Shown here: positions 63,293-64,000 of the stretch, piece after piece | Position numbering within the stretch: position 1 is the stretch's first letter | Layout of the letters: each line of letters opens with the position of its first letter | DNA from: JAXLYE01 sp046351595 | Lineage (GTDB): Bacteria; Myxococcota_A; Polyangia; Palsa-1104; JAEUJZ01 | Direction of reading: 5' to 3' | Assembly: GCA_046351595.1 (NCBI GenBank) | Contig: JAXLYE010000009.1 | Coordinates: 248,001 to 312,000 of the forward strand | Length of the DNA: 64,000 nt | Program-made: the position numbers and the translations under genes | The notes under the pieces: model-generated | What the model saw: only the letters and a program-made list of their open reading frames with translations | Databases searched by the model: none | Told to the model about the DNA's origin: nothing

Positions 63293-64000
63293 AGGGGGTT
63301 CTCCTTGTGCCTTTGGCAGTTTGTCCCAATCCGAACAGGCCATCGCGGCAAGCTACGAATCGACCTGCTACGGTATCTGCGAGTATGAGTACGTTTGAAT
63401 CCAGGGCAAGCTGAGCATTTCACTTTTTGTTCACATCTGCACTCGGCCGGTACCGCATTAATTGAGCATCCAGCGACGAAGAATTCCGTAACTTCGCGGG
63501 GTTCGGGCGTGCGGCTCCGATATGCGAATAGGAGCTTCAAATCGGGCTAATTCAAAGAACTGGGGTATGCCCTACTTGTTGCAAAATACATATTTCGACA
63601 TGGCAGAGCCAGGTGCCGCCCGGCCCCTGCCGCCAGCCGCCGCGCTCTCATCTGCCGTATCGGCGGAGGAATCAGGACACGCCTCATGGTTCCCAACCGG
63701 GTCCTATCGACCGTTCCTCGACACCGGCGCTCCTTGGCGCCCTTCAGCGCCCGGCGGTCGCTACCGGCCTCTGTCGACGGGACCGCGGCTTGCCGCCAGG
63801 TATACCGCCTGTCTGCGGGCCTGCCTCGGGGCGCGGGAGCCATGGGTCCTGCTTCCTGCCTGATTCCTAGACAGATCATGGGCCGCTCTGTCCGCGCTTC
63901 AAGTGAATTTGCGCTGCTAGGAATCTTCCCTGCGAGTAAGACCTGGTTCCATCGGGGTCTTCGCTACGATTCCGGCGCGGGAACGTCACTACGCAGAAGC
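63293..64000. other. gene-free stretch to the window end, about 700 bp
   Basis: The first 300 bp are AT-richer than average and likely contain the promoter of the Gly/Ser-rich gene. Open frames at 63522-63879 on both strands have no ribosome binding site, domain or coding character. I see no RNA gene or repeat. Confidence 0.45.

Noticed and set aside
63522..63879. Frames of about 110 codons near the window end on both strands
   Set aside because: Overlapping frames without ribosome binding sites or recognisable domains.

Overview
The window is high-GC bacterial DNA. It is rich in Ser/Thr protein kinases, FHA-sigma54 activators, FG-GAP/IPT lipoproteins, a PEGA-domain kinase tail, TPR proteins and a Cys-rich metallophosphatase of a type common in myxobacteria. 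I infer a member of the Myxococcota (a Polyangia-like deltaproteobacterium); no marker gene fixes the species. I saw no rRNA, tRNA or CRISPR array.

Layout. 1-921: end of a gas-vesicle cluster (gvpK, gvpJ). 956-9070: outer-membrane porin, glyoxalase-like enzyme, cation/proton antiporter, TonB-like protein, propeller lipoprotein. 9466-12678: three-gene operon of a Ser/Gly/Cys-tract protein, an Lgt-like transferase and a membrane protein. 12813-17523: lipoprotein, transketolase, FHA-sigma54 activator. 46760-52792: cytochrome c, a large FG-GAP lipoprotein, a secreted protein, a di-haem peroxidase. 53115-59303: a tightly packed six-gene operon (porin, cupredoxin, pentahaem cytochrome, then an RsbU/RsbW/STAS partner-switching module). 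59392-63292: UvrA-like ATPase, KGG-repeat stress protein, Gly/Ser-rich secreted protein.

The main result lies between 17595 and 46675. One ancestral operon (Ser/Thr kinase, TPR protein, FG-GAP lipoprotein, IPT/FG-GAP lipoprotein) can be reconstructed, but its first three genes are each cut in two by inserted DNA. Insert 1 (period 9,208 bp) splits the kinase and is bounded by perfect 52-bp direct repeats (18415-18466 and 27623-27674). Insert 2 (1,541 bp) splits the TPR gene, is bounded by perfect 24-bp repeats (28780-28803 and 30321-30344) and carries only a tyrosine recombinase with all catalytic residues. Insert 3 (12,928 bp) splits the FG-GAP gene with a 3-bp overlap (31075-31077 and 44003-44005) and contains a transposase remnant. 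No insert length is a multiple of three, yet joining at the shared bases restores the correct frame and continuous domains in all three genes. This is either a hotspot of precise integrations or a set of excisable elements interrupting an operon, formally like the nifD, fdxN and hupL elements of cyanobacteria or the sigK skin element of Bacillus. A misassembly must be excluded.

The cargo of insert 1 is an AgmX-like lipoprotein, a CzcA/CzcB-type efflux pair behind a strongly structured leader, two lipoproteins and a TPR membrane protein. The cargo of insert 3 is a double-receiver regulator, a GlxA-type regulator with a DJ-1 family partner, a DUF1398-SnoaL fusion with a MarR regulator, a lipoprotein, a small secreted protein behind paired TetR-like operators, a second kinase, a glycine-rich lipoprotein and a second FHA-sigma54 activator.
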